Of a stretch of 64,000 nt of DNA, positions 25,925 through 34,218 are shown piece by piece. This DNA comes from Fen-1298 sp963833465. GTDB taxonomy: Bacteria > Bacteroidota > Ignavibacteria > UBA10030. The DNA lies in assembly GCA_963833465.1 (NCBI GenBank), contig CAWHXW010000002.1, forward strand, positions 124,001-188,000. Direction: 5' to 3'. The translations under genes and the position numbers were made by a program. How positions within the stretch are numbered: the first letter of the stretch is position 1; each line of letters starts with the position of its first letter. The notes below the pieces were generated by a model. The model was given only the letters and a program-made list of their open reading frames with translations, was not told the origin of the DNA and did no database searches.

Positions 25925-27258
25925 TAATTTTCGCCTATCGCTTTTTTTAATCGGGCTATTGCAAGCGTATAATCAACTACTGCTTGCGTGTGTGTAAGCT
26001 TTGCTTGTAGAAGCGCTGTCTCTGCATCAAGCAAATCTGTATTTGAGGCAACACCGTTCTTATATTTTTCTGAAGTCATGCGATATGACTCTTGTGCCTG
26101 CCCCATTCCTTCGAATGCTACATCGACTTCTTCTTTTGCTGTGTGAGCATTGAAGTATTGCTGCGCAACATCTAATGTTACCGCATCGTTGAGCTGCGTA
26201 ATACCGGCTTCAGTCTGGCGTAACGATGCTTCTGCTTGAGCTGTTTGGTAACCGGTAGCGTACCAATTCCAAATATCCCATTGCAAAGTTACGCCGACAT
26301 CCCAAGTTCCATCCCATTCGTCTTTCGGCGGAAGAATTCGCTGGTTCGGCTTTGCATAATCATAGTTTGCTGCAAAATATATTTGCGGATACCAGCTTCC
26401 TTTTGCAGCAGTTACTCCTGCACTGCCCGCATCCCGCCGCAACTGCATTGACTTTAATTCTGGACGATGTTCATGCGCCATATCCTGAAGTTTTGAAAGA
26501 TTTTCATTAAGAAGTGTACTTGTTTCGCTTTGAGATATTGCAGGCGTATCACTCGGTATTATCTCAGACTCAAGAGAATTTTTAATCAAGCTATTTAATG
26601 TCATGGAAGCAATATGAATTGCATTTCGTGCCTCAATTTGTTTGACTTTTATATCAGAAAGCTGTACCTGTACTTTCATTACATCGGCATCGGTCGCCAT
26701 ACCTTGCTGAAATAAATTCTTTGCATCTTTCAGATGTTCTGACATCTGATCAACAGATTGACGAATGACTTCTTCTACTTTGATTGTTCGATAAAAATTC
26801 CAATATGCTGTGACAACATTAAAAACTAAATCAGCTTGGTCTTTCGTTAAATCTTCTTTTTCGGCATTTGCGCTTAGCTCTGCCATTTCCAAATTTTTCT
26901 TTAGTTTGAATCCTGTAAATAGCGGTTGTTGCAGCGACAACATCATAGAATAATTTTCAGTGATAGACGGAAATAATATCATTGATAAGTTGATCGGTGG
27001 ACCGAGTTTAATTCCAAACGGTTCTATACTGCTTAATTCGGAAGCTCTACTGATGAATTTTAGCTGCGGCAGCAGACTTGTTCCTACTTCTGAAGAACGA
27101 GCTTCAGCCGCCTGAACTTTTGCCTCGCTTATTTGGAGAGATGGGTTTTTTCCTAAAGCTTGCGAGATGCAATCAGACAAACTTATCTGCTGCGCCGGCT
27201 GCTGCGCATAAATTGCAGTTGTCAGAAATAATAATGTAAAACATAAAATCAATTTCAT
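25924..27258 (-). CDS. TolC-family outer membrane efflux protein
   Basis: 444 residues. Signal peptide 1-18 (ending IYAQQ), then two OEP repeats with long helices. Features include QISLSDCISQALGKNPSLQISEAKV near the N-terminus, read here only as the family's usual start, and NLSKLQDMAHEHRPELKSM leading the second repeat. The C-terminus reads VDYTLAIARLKKAIG, typical of the family. It provides the outer-membrane exit duct for the pump. Its location between the two ATPase genes is unusual, but the overlaps on both sides argue for one transcript. Confidence 0.9.
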   Translation of the reverse strand: MKLILCFTLLFLTTAIYAQQPAQQISLSDCISQALGKNPSLQISEAKVQAAEARSSEVGTSLLPQLKFISRASELSSIEPFGIKLGPPINLSMILFPSITENYSMMLSLQQPLFTGFKLKKNLEMAELSANAEKEDLTKDQADLVFNVVTAYWNFYRTIKVEEVIRQSVDQMSEHLKDAKNLFQQGMATDADVMKVQVQLSDIKVKQIEARNAIHIASMTLNSLIKNSLESEIIPSDTPAISQSETSTLLNENLSKLQDMAHEHRPELKSMQLRRDAGSAGVTAAKGSWYPQIYFAANYDYAKPNQRILPPKDEWDGTWDVGVTLQWDIWNWYATGYQTAQAEASLRQTEAGITQLNDAVTLDVAQQYFNAHTAKEEVDVAFEGMGQAQESYRMTSEKYKNGVASNTDLLDAETALLQAKLTHTQAVVDYTLAIARLKKAIGEN

Positions 27259-27279
27259 ATATTCCTCGTCAGGTTATCA

Positions 27280-28200
27280 TTAATTTAAGCTTGCGATAAA
27301 AACATCTTCAAGCGACGGCGGAATCATCCGGTAACCTTTAACTTCTATACTTTCATTCTTCAGCATTCGGAGGATATCGCTTTCTTTCTTTTTCGCGTTC
27401 GGCACTAAGATGTGCAATCGATCGCCGAATAATTGGATATCGTTTCGCGCAAATGAGCGCAGAAGAATTTCGGAAGCCCGGCGCACATCATTGCAAATAA
27501 GTTCAACCACTTCAGAATGGAAAGATGATTTTACTGCTTCAGGCGTATCGCATTTCAATATCCTGCCTTGATTCATCATTGCAACTCTCGTGCTTCGTTC
27601 CGCTTCATCCAGATACGGCGTGCAAATTACGATTGTAATTCCAGATTTAAGAAGGCTTGATAATATCTTCCAAAAATCACGGCGCGAAACCGGATCAACT
27701 CCTGTTGTCGGTTCATCTAAGAAAATAATTTCCGGTGTATGAATAAGCGTGCAGGCGAGTGCAAGTTTTTGTTTCATGCCGCCAGAAAGCTGGCCTGCAA
27801 GACGGCTACGGAACTGAGACAAGCGCGTAAATTGCAGAAGTTCTTCTTTTCTATCTTTATATTTTTTAATTTTGTGAATCTCAGCAAAGAAATCTATGTT
27901 TTCGTCAATAGTTAAATCATGATACAAACTGAAACGCTGCGAAAGATATCCAATGCGTTTTTTTATTTCGTCCTTTTGCATTCTAATATCAAATCCCAGC
28001 ACAGAAATAGTTCCTTTTTGCGGCGCCAGCACTCCGCACATCATCCGAATAATTGTCGTTTTCCCTGCACCATCCGGCCCGACCAAGCTGAAGATTTCTC
28101 CACTTTCAATTTTGAGAGAAACATTATCTATTGCTATATGCTCTTCCTGTCCATTGCCGAATGTCTTGACAACATTATTGAGAATAATTGCCTCTGCCAT
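27280..28200 (-). CDS. ABC transporter ATPase, first in operon
   Basis: 306 residues. Walker A GPDGAGKTT, Q-loop YLSQRFSLYHDLT, signature LSGGMKQKLAL, Walker B IIFLDEPTTGVDPVSRR, and a CTPYLDEAER segment in the H-loop region where His is replaced by Pro (TPYLDEAE against THYMDEAE in the partner). That suggests one of the two nucleotide sites may be degenerate. It lies 11 bp after the membrane fusion protein gene. Confidence 0.9.
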   Translation of the reverse strand: MAEAIILNNVVKTFGNGQEEHIAIDNVSLKIESGEIFSLVGPDGAGKTTIIRMMCGVLAPQKGTISVLGFDIRMQKDEIKKRIGYLSQRFSLYHDLTIDENIDFFAEIHKIKKYKDRKEELLQFTRLSQFRSRLAGQLSGGMKQKLALACTLIHTPEIIFLDEPTTGVDPVSRRDFWKILSSLLKSGITIVICTPYLDEAERSTRVAMMNQGRILKCDTPEAVKSSFHSEVVELICNDVRRASEILLRSFARNDIQLFGDRLHILVPNAKKKESDILRMLKNESIEVKGYRMIPPSLEDVFIASLN

Positions 28201-28211
28201 AATTTATGACC

Positions 28212-29135
28212 TTACCTGTTAGAAACATTCAATATTACATCTGCTGGCACACCGGCTTTCAGTATGCCGTCAGGATTCGGCACTTTCACCTTAACGCTGA
28301 ACACAAGCTTCGTACGCTCGTCTTTCGTTTGAATGTTTTTTGGCGTGAACTCCGCAATTGAAGAAATAAAAATGACTTTACCGTCAAAACCTCTATTTTG
28401 AAACGCATCTATATTTACGACAGCTTTCTGGTTAAGTTTAATTTTAGGAAGATCAGATTCCGAAACATATATTGTAATATCCATTGATGAAAGGTCAGAG
28501 ATCCGATAAAGCGCAGTGCCTTCGCCGGCAAGCTCGCCCTGCTCGACATACCGTTTTATAATAGTTCCTGAAATTGGTGAAGTCACACTGCAATCATTCA
28601 CTTTCTTCTGCAGAGAAGCAACCTGAGCTTTAGTTTGATCACGTCTTGCGCGTGCAGCATCAATCTCTTCCTGCCTCGAACCATGCTTCATTTTCTCCCA
28701 CGTCTGCTGATTTACCGTCAGCCGTGTCCGTGCATCATCTAACTGCTTTTCAGAAATACTTTTTGCACGATAAAGTTCTTCCATTCGCCTGAGATCATCT
28801 TCTGCGTTTTTGTAATTCGCTTCCGATTGAATAATATCTTCTTCACGCGCACCTTTTAATGCAAGCCGAAATTGTGCCTCCGCCATTTCATACCCGCCGC
28901 GTGCTTGTTCAAGTTGATAAACCCAATCCGTTTTGTCGATGATAAGAAGAGTATCGCCTATCCTAACAAGATCTCCTTCATCTACAATAACATTTTTAAT
29001 TTGACCGCCCGCCTGCGCACTTATAATTACCTCAGTTGCTTCGATTGTTCCGCTTTCGGAGATAGTTTCTCCGTTATGCGAATTGCAACTCAAAAGAAAA
29101 CCTGTACAGAAAATGAAGACTATTATTTTATTCAT
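28212..29135 (-). CDS. HlyD-family membrane fusion protein (lipoprotein)
   Basis: 307 residues, YbhG-like. The signal sequence ends in LLSC (Cys17), so a lipoprotein anchor is likely. A lipoyl/barrel half (GTIEATEVIISAQAGGQI, VDEGDLVRIGDTLL) is followed by a helical hairpin (about 75-185), the second lipoyl half (CSVTSPISGTIIKRYVEQG) and the beta-barrel domain. It bridges the inner-membrane ABC pump to TolC. First structural gene after the TetR regulator, 11 bp away. Confidence 0.9.
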   Translation of the reverse strand: MNKIIVFIFCTGFLLSCNSHNGETISESGTIEATEVIISAQAGGQIKNVIVDEGDLVRIGDTLLIIDKTDWVYQLEQARGGYEMAEAQFRLALKGAREEDIIQSEANYKNAEDDLRRMEELYRAKSISEKQLDDARTRLTVNQQTWEKMKHGSRQEEIDAARARRDQTKAQVASLQKKVNDCSVTSPISGTIIKRYVEQGELAGEGTALYRISDLSSMDITIYVSESDLPKIKLNQKAVVNIDAFQNRGFDGKVIFISSIAEFTPKNIQTKDERTKLVFSVKVKVPNPDGILKAGVPADVILNVSNR

Positions 29136-29146
29136 ACGAACCTCGA

Positions 29147-29773
29147 TTATCCATTTGTTGATAGACTTAAATTTTTCAATTGAAATCTTTTACGCGCTTC
29201 GTCAGTTAAAGCACCCTCATAAAGAATTCTAAAAATTCCTTTAAAAGCTTCTTCCGCAGAAAACGGCTGTTGAGAAAGAACCTGAGGATTCATTATACCT
29301 TGCAAAGAAGTTGTAAAAACAAGGAAAAAAAGATCAACATCTAAATCTTCTCTGAATACTCCTTCTTTCTTTGCTTGTCTGAAAATTTGTTGAATCTTGC
29401 TAAATACTTTTTCACGGCGAAACGTGTCAATCTCTTTCCATAATACTGGCGCAAAGCGCTGTATATCTGTCATAAACGGACGCGATAACCTGCGCATAAT
29501 CTTTCCAATAAAAGTTAAGATTGAAGTAAGCTTTTCTTCAAATTGTTTATCTGAAGAAATTATTGTCTGAACTTCATTCTCAACTCTGTTAAGCAAAGTG
29601 TGAACAATTGCTTTTAATAAAACTTCCTTGCTTGGAAAAAACTTATACATGGTTTTTTTGCTCATTCTAAGATCTGATGCAATTTCATCCATCGTCACTT
29701 TGTAAAGCCCTGCTTCCATAAATCTGTCGGAAGCTGCTTCCATAATTCTTGTTTTATCGTTATTTTCTTCCAT
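29147..29773 (-). CDS. TetR/AcrR-family transcriptional regulator
   Basis: 208 residues. The N-terminal helix-turn-helix is at about 22-54 (VTMDEIASDLRMSKKTMYKFF); the C-terminal domain is helical and would bind a ligand. It is the first gene of the operon TetR, HlyD, ATPase, TolC, ATPase, permease, permease, and most likely represses that operon, including itself, until a pump substrate binds. I could not define an operator. The same order of regulator and pump occurs in the Escherichia coli ybiH-ybhGFSR locus. Confidence 0.9.
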   Translation of the reverse strand: MEENNDKTRIMEAASDRFMEAGLYKVTMDEIASDLRMSKKTMYKFFPSKEVLLKAIVHTLLNRVENEVQTIISSDKQFEEKLTSILTFIGKIMRRLSRPFMTDIQRFAPVLWKEIDTFRREKVFSKIQQIFRQAKKEGVFREDLDVDLFFLVFTTSLQGIMNPQVLSQQPFSAEEAFKGIFRILYEGALTDEARKRFQLKNLSLSTNG

Positions 29774-29930
29774 AAATATTAATCCTCAAATGAAACTATA
29801 AACGTATTTCAAGTTTTCCGACATCCATATATTAATATTCCATAATCCCAAATCATTCATTAGAAATAAAAGGGTGCCATATATTATTGAAATGATAGAA
29901 TATGGGAAAGCTGAACGATAACCGAATTGG

Positions 29931-30002
29931 TGTAGAATCCAGTCATCGACTGGATGAAACAAGGTTAACATCATTGTCCGATCTGGTGATCGGACTCTAC
30001 AA
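29931..30002. repeat. Compound palindromic element with two hairpins
   Basis: Outer inverted ends TGTAGA (29931) and TCTACA enclose two hairpins: ATCCAGTCATCGACTGGAT (9-bp arms) and GTCCGATCTGGTGATCGGAC (8-bp arms). They are separated by about 25 bp. It resembles REP-type or small non-autonomous elements. It lies in the 633-bp gap between the efflux operon and the T9SS cargo gene (29774-30406), which otherwise has only the terminator and no gene I can support. Confidence 0.5.
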
Positions 30003-30212
30003 GCTAATGCATAATTTGGGATAATAATATCAAGAATTATATTTGTTACTTATGAATACTATTATCGTTTCTATCGTTTCCAATATACATCGTTATTTTC
30101 GATTTGTCAAGCTTTTTTCTCGTTTCTGTGTCAAGCACAGAATGATCGAATGAGAAACATTTCATTCCGTATGCACAACTAAATTCTGCAGGCATTGCAT
30201 CAAGTAGAATAA

Positions 30213-30244
30213 AAAAAGGACTCAGATTTCTCCGAGTCCTTTTT
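30213..30244 (-). terminator. Rho-independent terminator, probably bidirectional
   Basis: AAAAAGGACTC, a 10-nt loop, and GAGTCCTTTTT form an 11-bp stem with T runs on both strands. On the minus strand it lies about 160 bp after the stop of the T9SS cargo gene and would end its message. Confidence 0.75.
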
Positions 30245-30406
30245 GTTATTTTTTTTCCAAACCTTATTAAGAATATAAAATCTCAACAAGGTTTCAAAAT
30301 CCACTTCTCCATTTCCACTCCTCGCTTGAGGGGTGGATTTAGGAGAAGTAAATATTTATCCCGGCTAATAACTTTCCAGGATTAACAAACAAAATGTGAA
30401 CAAATT

Positions 30407-33037
30407 TTATTTTGTCAACATCATTTTGTGTGTTATGTGCTGATTACCAAATTCCAATACGTTGAAATATATGCCTGATGACATATTCGACGCGTTGAAA
30501 TTTGCTGTATAGAGAGTTCCAGCTTCCGCTGCACCATCAAACAATGTCGCAACTTTCTGACCTATGACGTTGTACACGTTCAAGCGCACATTGCCATTTT
30601 CAGGAATTGTGAATTGCACTTTTGTTGACGGGTTAAACGGATTCGGATAATTGCTATAAAGTTTCAGCTCTCTCGGCAAACCGGCAACCGAAATTTCGGC
30701 GCTTGCTGAGTATTTGAAGTTACCGTTGTTATCGATTTGCTTTATACGATATGCATACTTTCCTGCTGTCACGTTATTATCTGCATAGGAATAATTGTGC
30801 GCAATGTTGCTTGTTCCATTACCGGCTACAAAACCTACCTTTGCCCATGAAGTACTTCCGATAGTTCTGCGTTCGATATCAAAACCATGGTTGTTGACTT
30901 CTGTAGCTGTGCTCCATTTAAGAAGCGCACCTGTTTTTTGAGCAATTGCCGTAAAGGAAGTAAGTTCAACCGGTAATGCACCGCCGTTACCAACTGTCCA
31001 GCTATTGGAAACTGTAGCAGCACCAGAAACGGTCGTAGTGTTAGGAGTTCCAGTGGCTGTGCTACCACTTTGATCAACCCATGCACTACCATTATACATC
31101 CAACCTGTGCAAGATGAAGGAGTGATACTACCACCAGCTTCCGATGTTAACCAGCTAAAGGTTAAATCGGCTGGGCCAGTACCTGCTAATGTCCACGTCT
31201 TGCTGCAAGCTTGATTATCATCTGTAGTAGCTGGAGTTTCGCCGGCTGCAACAGCAGCAGTATATGTATATGCTCCACTACCTGTATTGTTTGCTATTGT
31301 TACCGGATTGAATGTAGATGCTGTAGGTCCAATTGGGAATGTGAAATTTCCAGCATCAGCGATTGAGTTGGCTACAACGCCTGCACCATTAGTTACAATG
31401 CATTGACCAGCTGCTGCACCGCTAACAGTGCCGCCAAGTGTTAAGGTATTGGCGCCGAGTGTAATATTGCCTGCAGTGAAGGTTAATGTGTTGTTGATAT
31501 TTGTTCCTGCATTCAATACGACACCATTCGAGTTGTTGATCGTTACTGGCTGAACCATTGTTGTCAGAAGTTCTGGACCGGTTGTCTGCGCAGCTGTACC
31601 TGCATAAACAAGTGAAGAACTTCCGCCATAGGTTGGAGCCGCTGTAATTGTGCAAGTTCCCATACGTCTAAATACACCATTTACAGTTACACCAGTAGTT
31701 GTCATTGCGCCTGAGCCAGCAAGATCTAAATTAACATAAGTGGTTGCCTTAACTGTTTGTGCAGCACCTGTATAATTCACCGTGTTTCCAGCACCTGTTG
31801 CTGTAAGAGTTGTGATTGAACAAGTGCCATGCATATTAAGTGTACCGGTATTGGTCAAAGTACCTGCACCCTTAAGAGCAGATGTAGGTGCAAGTGTACC
31901 AGTATTCGTATAAGTTCCAGTCACCGAATCTATTGCAAACGAAGTAGTGCCCGAGCCGCCGATCGTTTTAGTAGCACCAGTAAATATATGTGCTAACGGA
32001 CCGGAAGTGATAGTGGCACCATTATTCGTAAAATTACCAGCGAAACTATAAGTATCAATCGAGCCATTACCTGTGGTTGCTTCAGTCCATGTCGCACCAT
32101 TGTTAAGTGTAACATCTCCTGTAAACGTCATAACACGTGCACCACCGCTGGTAGAACCAAATATTATCGTGCCCGATACATCAGAAGTTCCGCTTACTGT
32201 ATTAGCACGATATATTTCAAGAGTAGCACCGTTGTCAACTACAAGATTACCTGCCCAAGCGAATGTAGCAGTACCACCTAACGCTACGACTCCGGAGCCA
32301 CCTACGGTAAATGTTCCAGCGGCATTAATCGTTTGTGCAGCAGTTAAGCTGTCTCTAACATTTGCGCTCTGGGGTGCAATACCGAGGTTATAATATGTCC
32401 ATGCAGCAGGTGTAAATGCTGTTCCTGATGCTATTGCAAAAGCAGTTTTATAATTTACTGTACCGGTTGATGCAGTAAATGTTCCACCGTTTGTAATATT
32501 TCTGCCTACGTTTAAAGTTCCAGCGCCAGTAAATGTAATTAAACCGTTTCCTTGAGTTGCACCAATAGAAATACCCCAATTAACATTTATTGTGCCTGTA
32601 GAAATCGTTATTACACAATGGCGATTAGCAGTAGCATTTGTGCCTATAGATATACTATCTACAGTCAATGTTCCGGCACCAACTGCGATTGAATCCGCAT
32701 CGCCAGTTGTTGCTGACGCATTCATAACGAGAATTGATGAAATGGTAAGCGAATTTGAGCCACTGATAGTAATGCCATTTCTTGCAGCTGTTGGCGCCTG
32801 AATTGCCAAGCGACCGCATACATCGGCTCCATCTACTGTAATAGTAAAAGTCGGCATTATTATAACAGAATCACTGGATGTGATTGAAGCAGTAGTGGCA
32901 GTTCCGTTTGAAGTCGTCGCCCAAACAGAACCACTCCAGTTACCTGTAGCCCTTGAATAATATGTTGCCGACATCGCTGTTGTACACATTGCGACAACAA
33001 GCAACATTGTTAGTAAAAACAATGTAAGTTTGTTCAT
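30407..33037 (-). CDS. Secreted repetitive protein with T9SS type A sorting domain
   Basis: 876 residues from ATG 33037, chosen because GGAGGG lies just upstream and the signal peptide (MNKLTLFLLTMLL to TAMSA) begins there; the frame is open to 33184 but that extension overlaps a palindromic repeat. The body (about 30-690) is Gly/Thr/Ala-rich with recurring strand-turn units such as GTLNVGRNITNGGTF and LTNTGTLNMHGT, suggesting a beta-solenoid. A fibronectin-like segment follows (LPVELTSFTAIAQ to YRIKQIDNNGNF). The last 80 or so residues are a T9SS sorting domain (NYPNPFNPSTKVQF, NVYNVIGQKVATL, SSGIYF, KMMLTK). It should be exported and attached to, or released from, the cell surface. The ligand is unknown. 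Confidence 0.9.
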   Translation of the reverse strand: MNKLTLFLLTMLLVVAMCTTAMSATYYSRATGNWSGSVWATTSNGTATTASITSSDSVIIMPTFTITVDGADVCGRLAIQAPTAARNGITISGSNSLTISSILVMNASATTGDADSIAVGAGTLTVDSISIGTNATANRHCVITISTGTINVNWGISIGATQGNGLITFTGAGTLNVGRNITNGGTFTASTGTVNYKTAFAIASGTAFTPAAWTYYNLGIAPQSANVRDSLTAAQTINAAGTFTVGGSGVVALGGTATFAWAGNLVVDNGATLEIYRANTVSGTSDVSGTIIFGSTSGGARVMTFTGDVTLNNGATWTEATTGNGSIDTYSFAGNFTNNGATITSGPLAHIFTGATKTIGGSGTTSFAIDSVTGTYTNTGTLAPTSALKGAGTLTNTGTLNMHGTCSITTLTATGAGNTVNYTGAAQTVKATTYVNLDLAGSGAMTTTGVTVNGVFRRMGTCTITAAPTYGGSSSLVYAGTAAQTTGPELLTTMVQPVTINNSNGVVLNAGTNINNTLTFTAGNITLGANTLTLGGTVSGAAAGQCIVTNGAGVVANSIADAGNFTFPIGPTASTFNPVTIANNTGSGAYTYTAAVAAGETPATTDDNQACSKTWTLAGTGPADLTFSWLTSEAGGSITPSSCTGWMYNGSAWVDQSGSTATGTPNTTTVSGAATVSNSWTVGNGGALPVELTSFTAIAQKTGALLKWSTATEVNNHGFDIERRTIGSTSWAKVGFVAGNGTSNIAHNYSYADNNVTAGKYAYRIKQIDNNGNFKYSASAEISVAGLPRELKLYSNYPNPFNPSTKVQFTIPENGNVRLNVYNVIGQKVATLFDGAAEAGTLYTANFNASNMSSGIYFNVLEFGNQHITHKMMLTK

Positions 33038-33182
33038 ACAACCCTCCAAAAAAAAAGTTAATAGATTAGCTGATTTTTCATCAGCTGTTATTTTTTTCGC
33101 ATCAAGCAGCAGCCCGGCTTCGGCATCGTGCGAATTATTTCTTACAACAAAGCAGCCGTTAAAGCAAATCTGTTTTTCCGTC

Positions 33183-33202
33183 ATTCCCGTGTACGCGGGA
33201 AT
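33183..33202. repeat. Partial copy of the CCCG palindrome repeat
   Basis: ATTCCCGTGTACGCGGGAAT with 7-bp arms, followed by AATCTAAAG, resembles the GTCATTCCCGCG...GCGGGAATCC part of the larger repeats at 33.9 and 40.5 kb. It sits upstream of the T9SS cargo gene. Confidence 0.5.
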
Positions 33203-33306
33203 CTAAAGACTTGTCCTTCTCATTTCTGGATTCCGTGAAAAATAACCACGGATTTACTTATCGCGTTCGGGAGTATAATTCCCTTATAAAAGTGATGATT
33301 CATGAA

Positions 33307-33324
33307 AGCGATTCATGAATCGCT
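33307..33324. repeat. Perfect 18-bp palindrome
   Basis: AGCGATTCATGAATCGCT is its own reverse complement, and GATTCATGAA occurs again just before it. It lies in the long gap 33038-34218. Apart from repeats I see no gene there. It could be a protein-binding site or a relic of a repeat. Confidence 0.35.
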
Positions 33325-33868
33325 TCTATAAATTAAATTCTTTTATTAATCCTTTTTTGCAAAAGAAATTCAATTGCTTCCCAATTATTTTTGCATGATG
33401 CGACAATATAGAAATATCTAATAAGATTTTATTTAATTAGCGTACAGAATCGCTTCTCATCAATCGCAATGAGTATTCGCAAAGCAGGAGTTGTCATATT
33501 ACCCTTTAAGTACACAATTGTACGCAGAATAAAGGACTCTCGCTAATTAGTAATCTCAATGAGTTATTAGAGAGTATAAGCAATTATCTATATTTCACTT
33601 TCTAATTATAATAATTAGTTGAATTAAAAGCTATACTTACGTTATTTTCATTTTGTTATTTATAAGAAAACAATTGACAATACAATAAGGTTCCTTGTTT
33701 TTTAATCTTCGGAATGTTTTTTCAGTTTTAATTTGATAGATGGAAGAACAATTTTATCCCGCTTAAAATATATAAAACAAAATAAATGTCATTCTGGTAT
33801 GCTTTTAGCCGAAATCCATTTATCGAAAACTTCCAGTATATAGTGCCATTCCTAATTTATTCTCTATT

Positions 33869-34119
33869 GGGTGCAATACCCCGATCCCGATACATCGGGA
33901 CGTCGTCATTCCCGTCCCCGCGAAAGCGGGAATCCAGAATATGAGACTCCCGCGTACGCGGGAGTGACAAAATACCTTGCTGCTTGGAGACTGTGTAAAA
34001 AGTCGTTTTTGTCACTCTGAGTGTAGCGAAGAGTCTTGTTTTTTGTTTAGATTCTTCACTTCGTTCAGAATGACGAGACTATTATTATAGTTTTTACACA
34101 ACCTCCTTGCGGCGAGGAT
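33869..34119. repeat. Palindromic repeat, copy A, interrupted by a MITE-like insertion
   Basis: Contains CAATACCCC, a TCCCGAT hairpin, an ATTCCCG...CGGGAAT hairpin, the perfect palindrome ACTCCCGCGTACGCGGGAGT (33946-33965) and TGACAAAATACCTTGCTGCTTG. After the insertion at 33987-34105 it resumes with CTTGCGGCGAGGAT. The same blocks in the same order occur in inverted orientation at 40521-40635 without the insertion. Confidence 0.7.
33987..34105. mobile_element. MITE-like element of 119 bp nested in repeat copy A
   Basis: Ends are imperfect 15-bp inverted repeats: left GAGACTGTGTAAAAA, right (reverse complement) GAGGTTGTGTAAAAA. Inside is a second inverted pair, GTCACTCTGAGTGTAGCGAA and its mirror TTCACTTCGTTCAGAATGAC. 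CTTG flanks both sides (33983-33986 and 34106-34109), whereas repeat copy B has a single CTTG at that site. This fits insertion with a target duplication of 4 bp; if the terminal G belongs to the element the duplication would be 2 bp. No coding capacity. Confidence 0.6.
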
Positions 34120-34218
34120 ATTTTTTTCGGAACCTATATTTGTCTCTTTGCCAATTTTGTATTTCCTGAAACATGTTAAGGTTGATCAAATTACTTATTA
34201 GTCAACCGCCGCCATATT

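Noticed and set aside
29786..29974. Minus-strand open frame of 62 codons upstream of the TetR gene
   Set aside because: It covers part of the double-hairpin element and has no coding signal that I can see.
32073..32801. Plus-strand open frames antisense to the T9SS cargo gene
   Set aside because: They are shadows caused by the repetitive Gly/Thr/Ala-rich coding sequence.
33038..33184. N-terminal extension of the T9SS cargo protein
   Set aside because: A strong ribosome-binding site and signal peptide begin at 33037, and the extension reaches a palindromic repeat.
33536..33577. Possible hairpin ACTCTC...GAGAGT as terminator or small RNA
   Set aside because: Stem is bulged, there is no T run, and no gene end is close enough.
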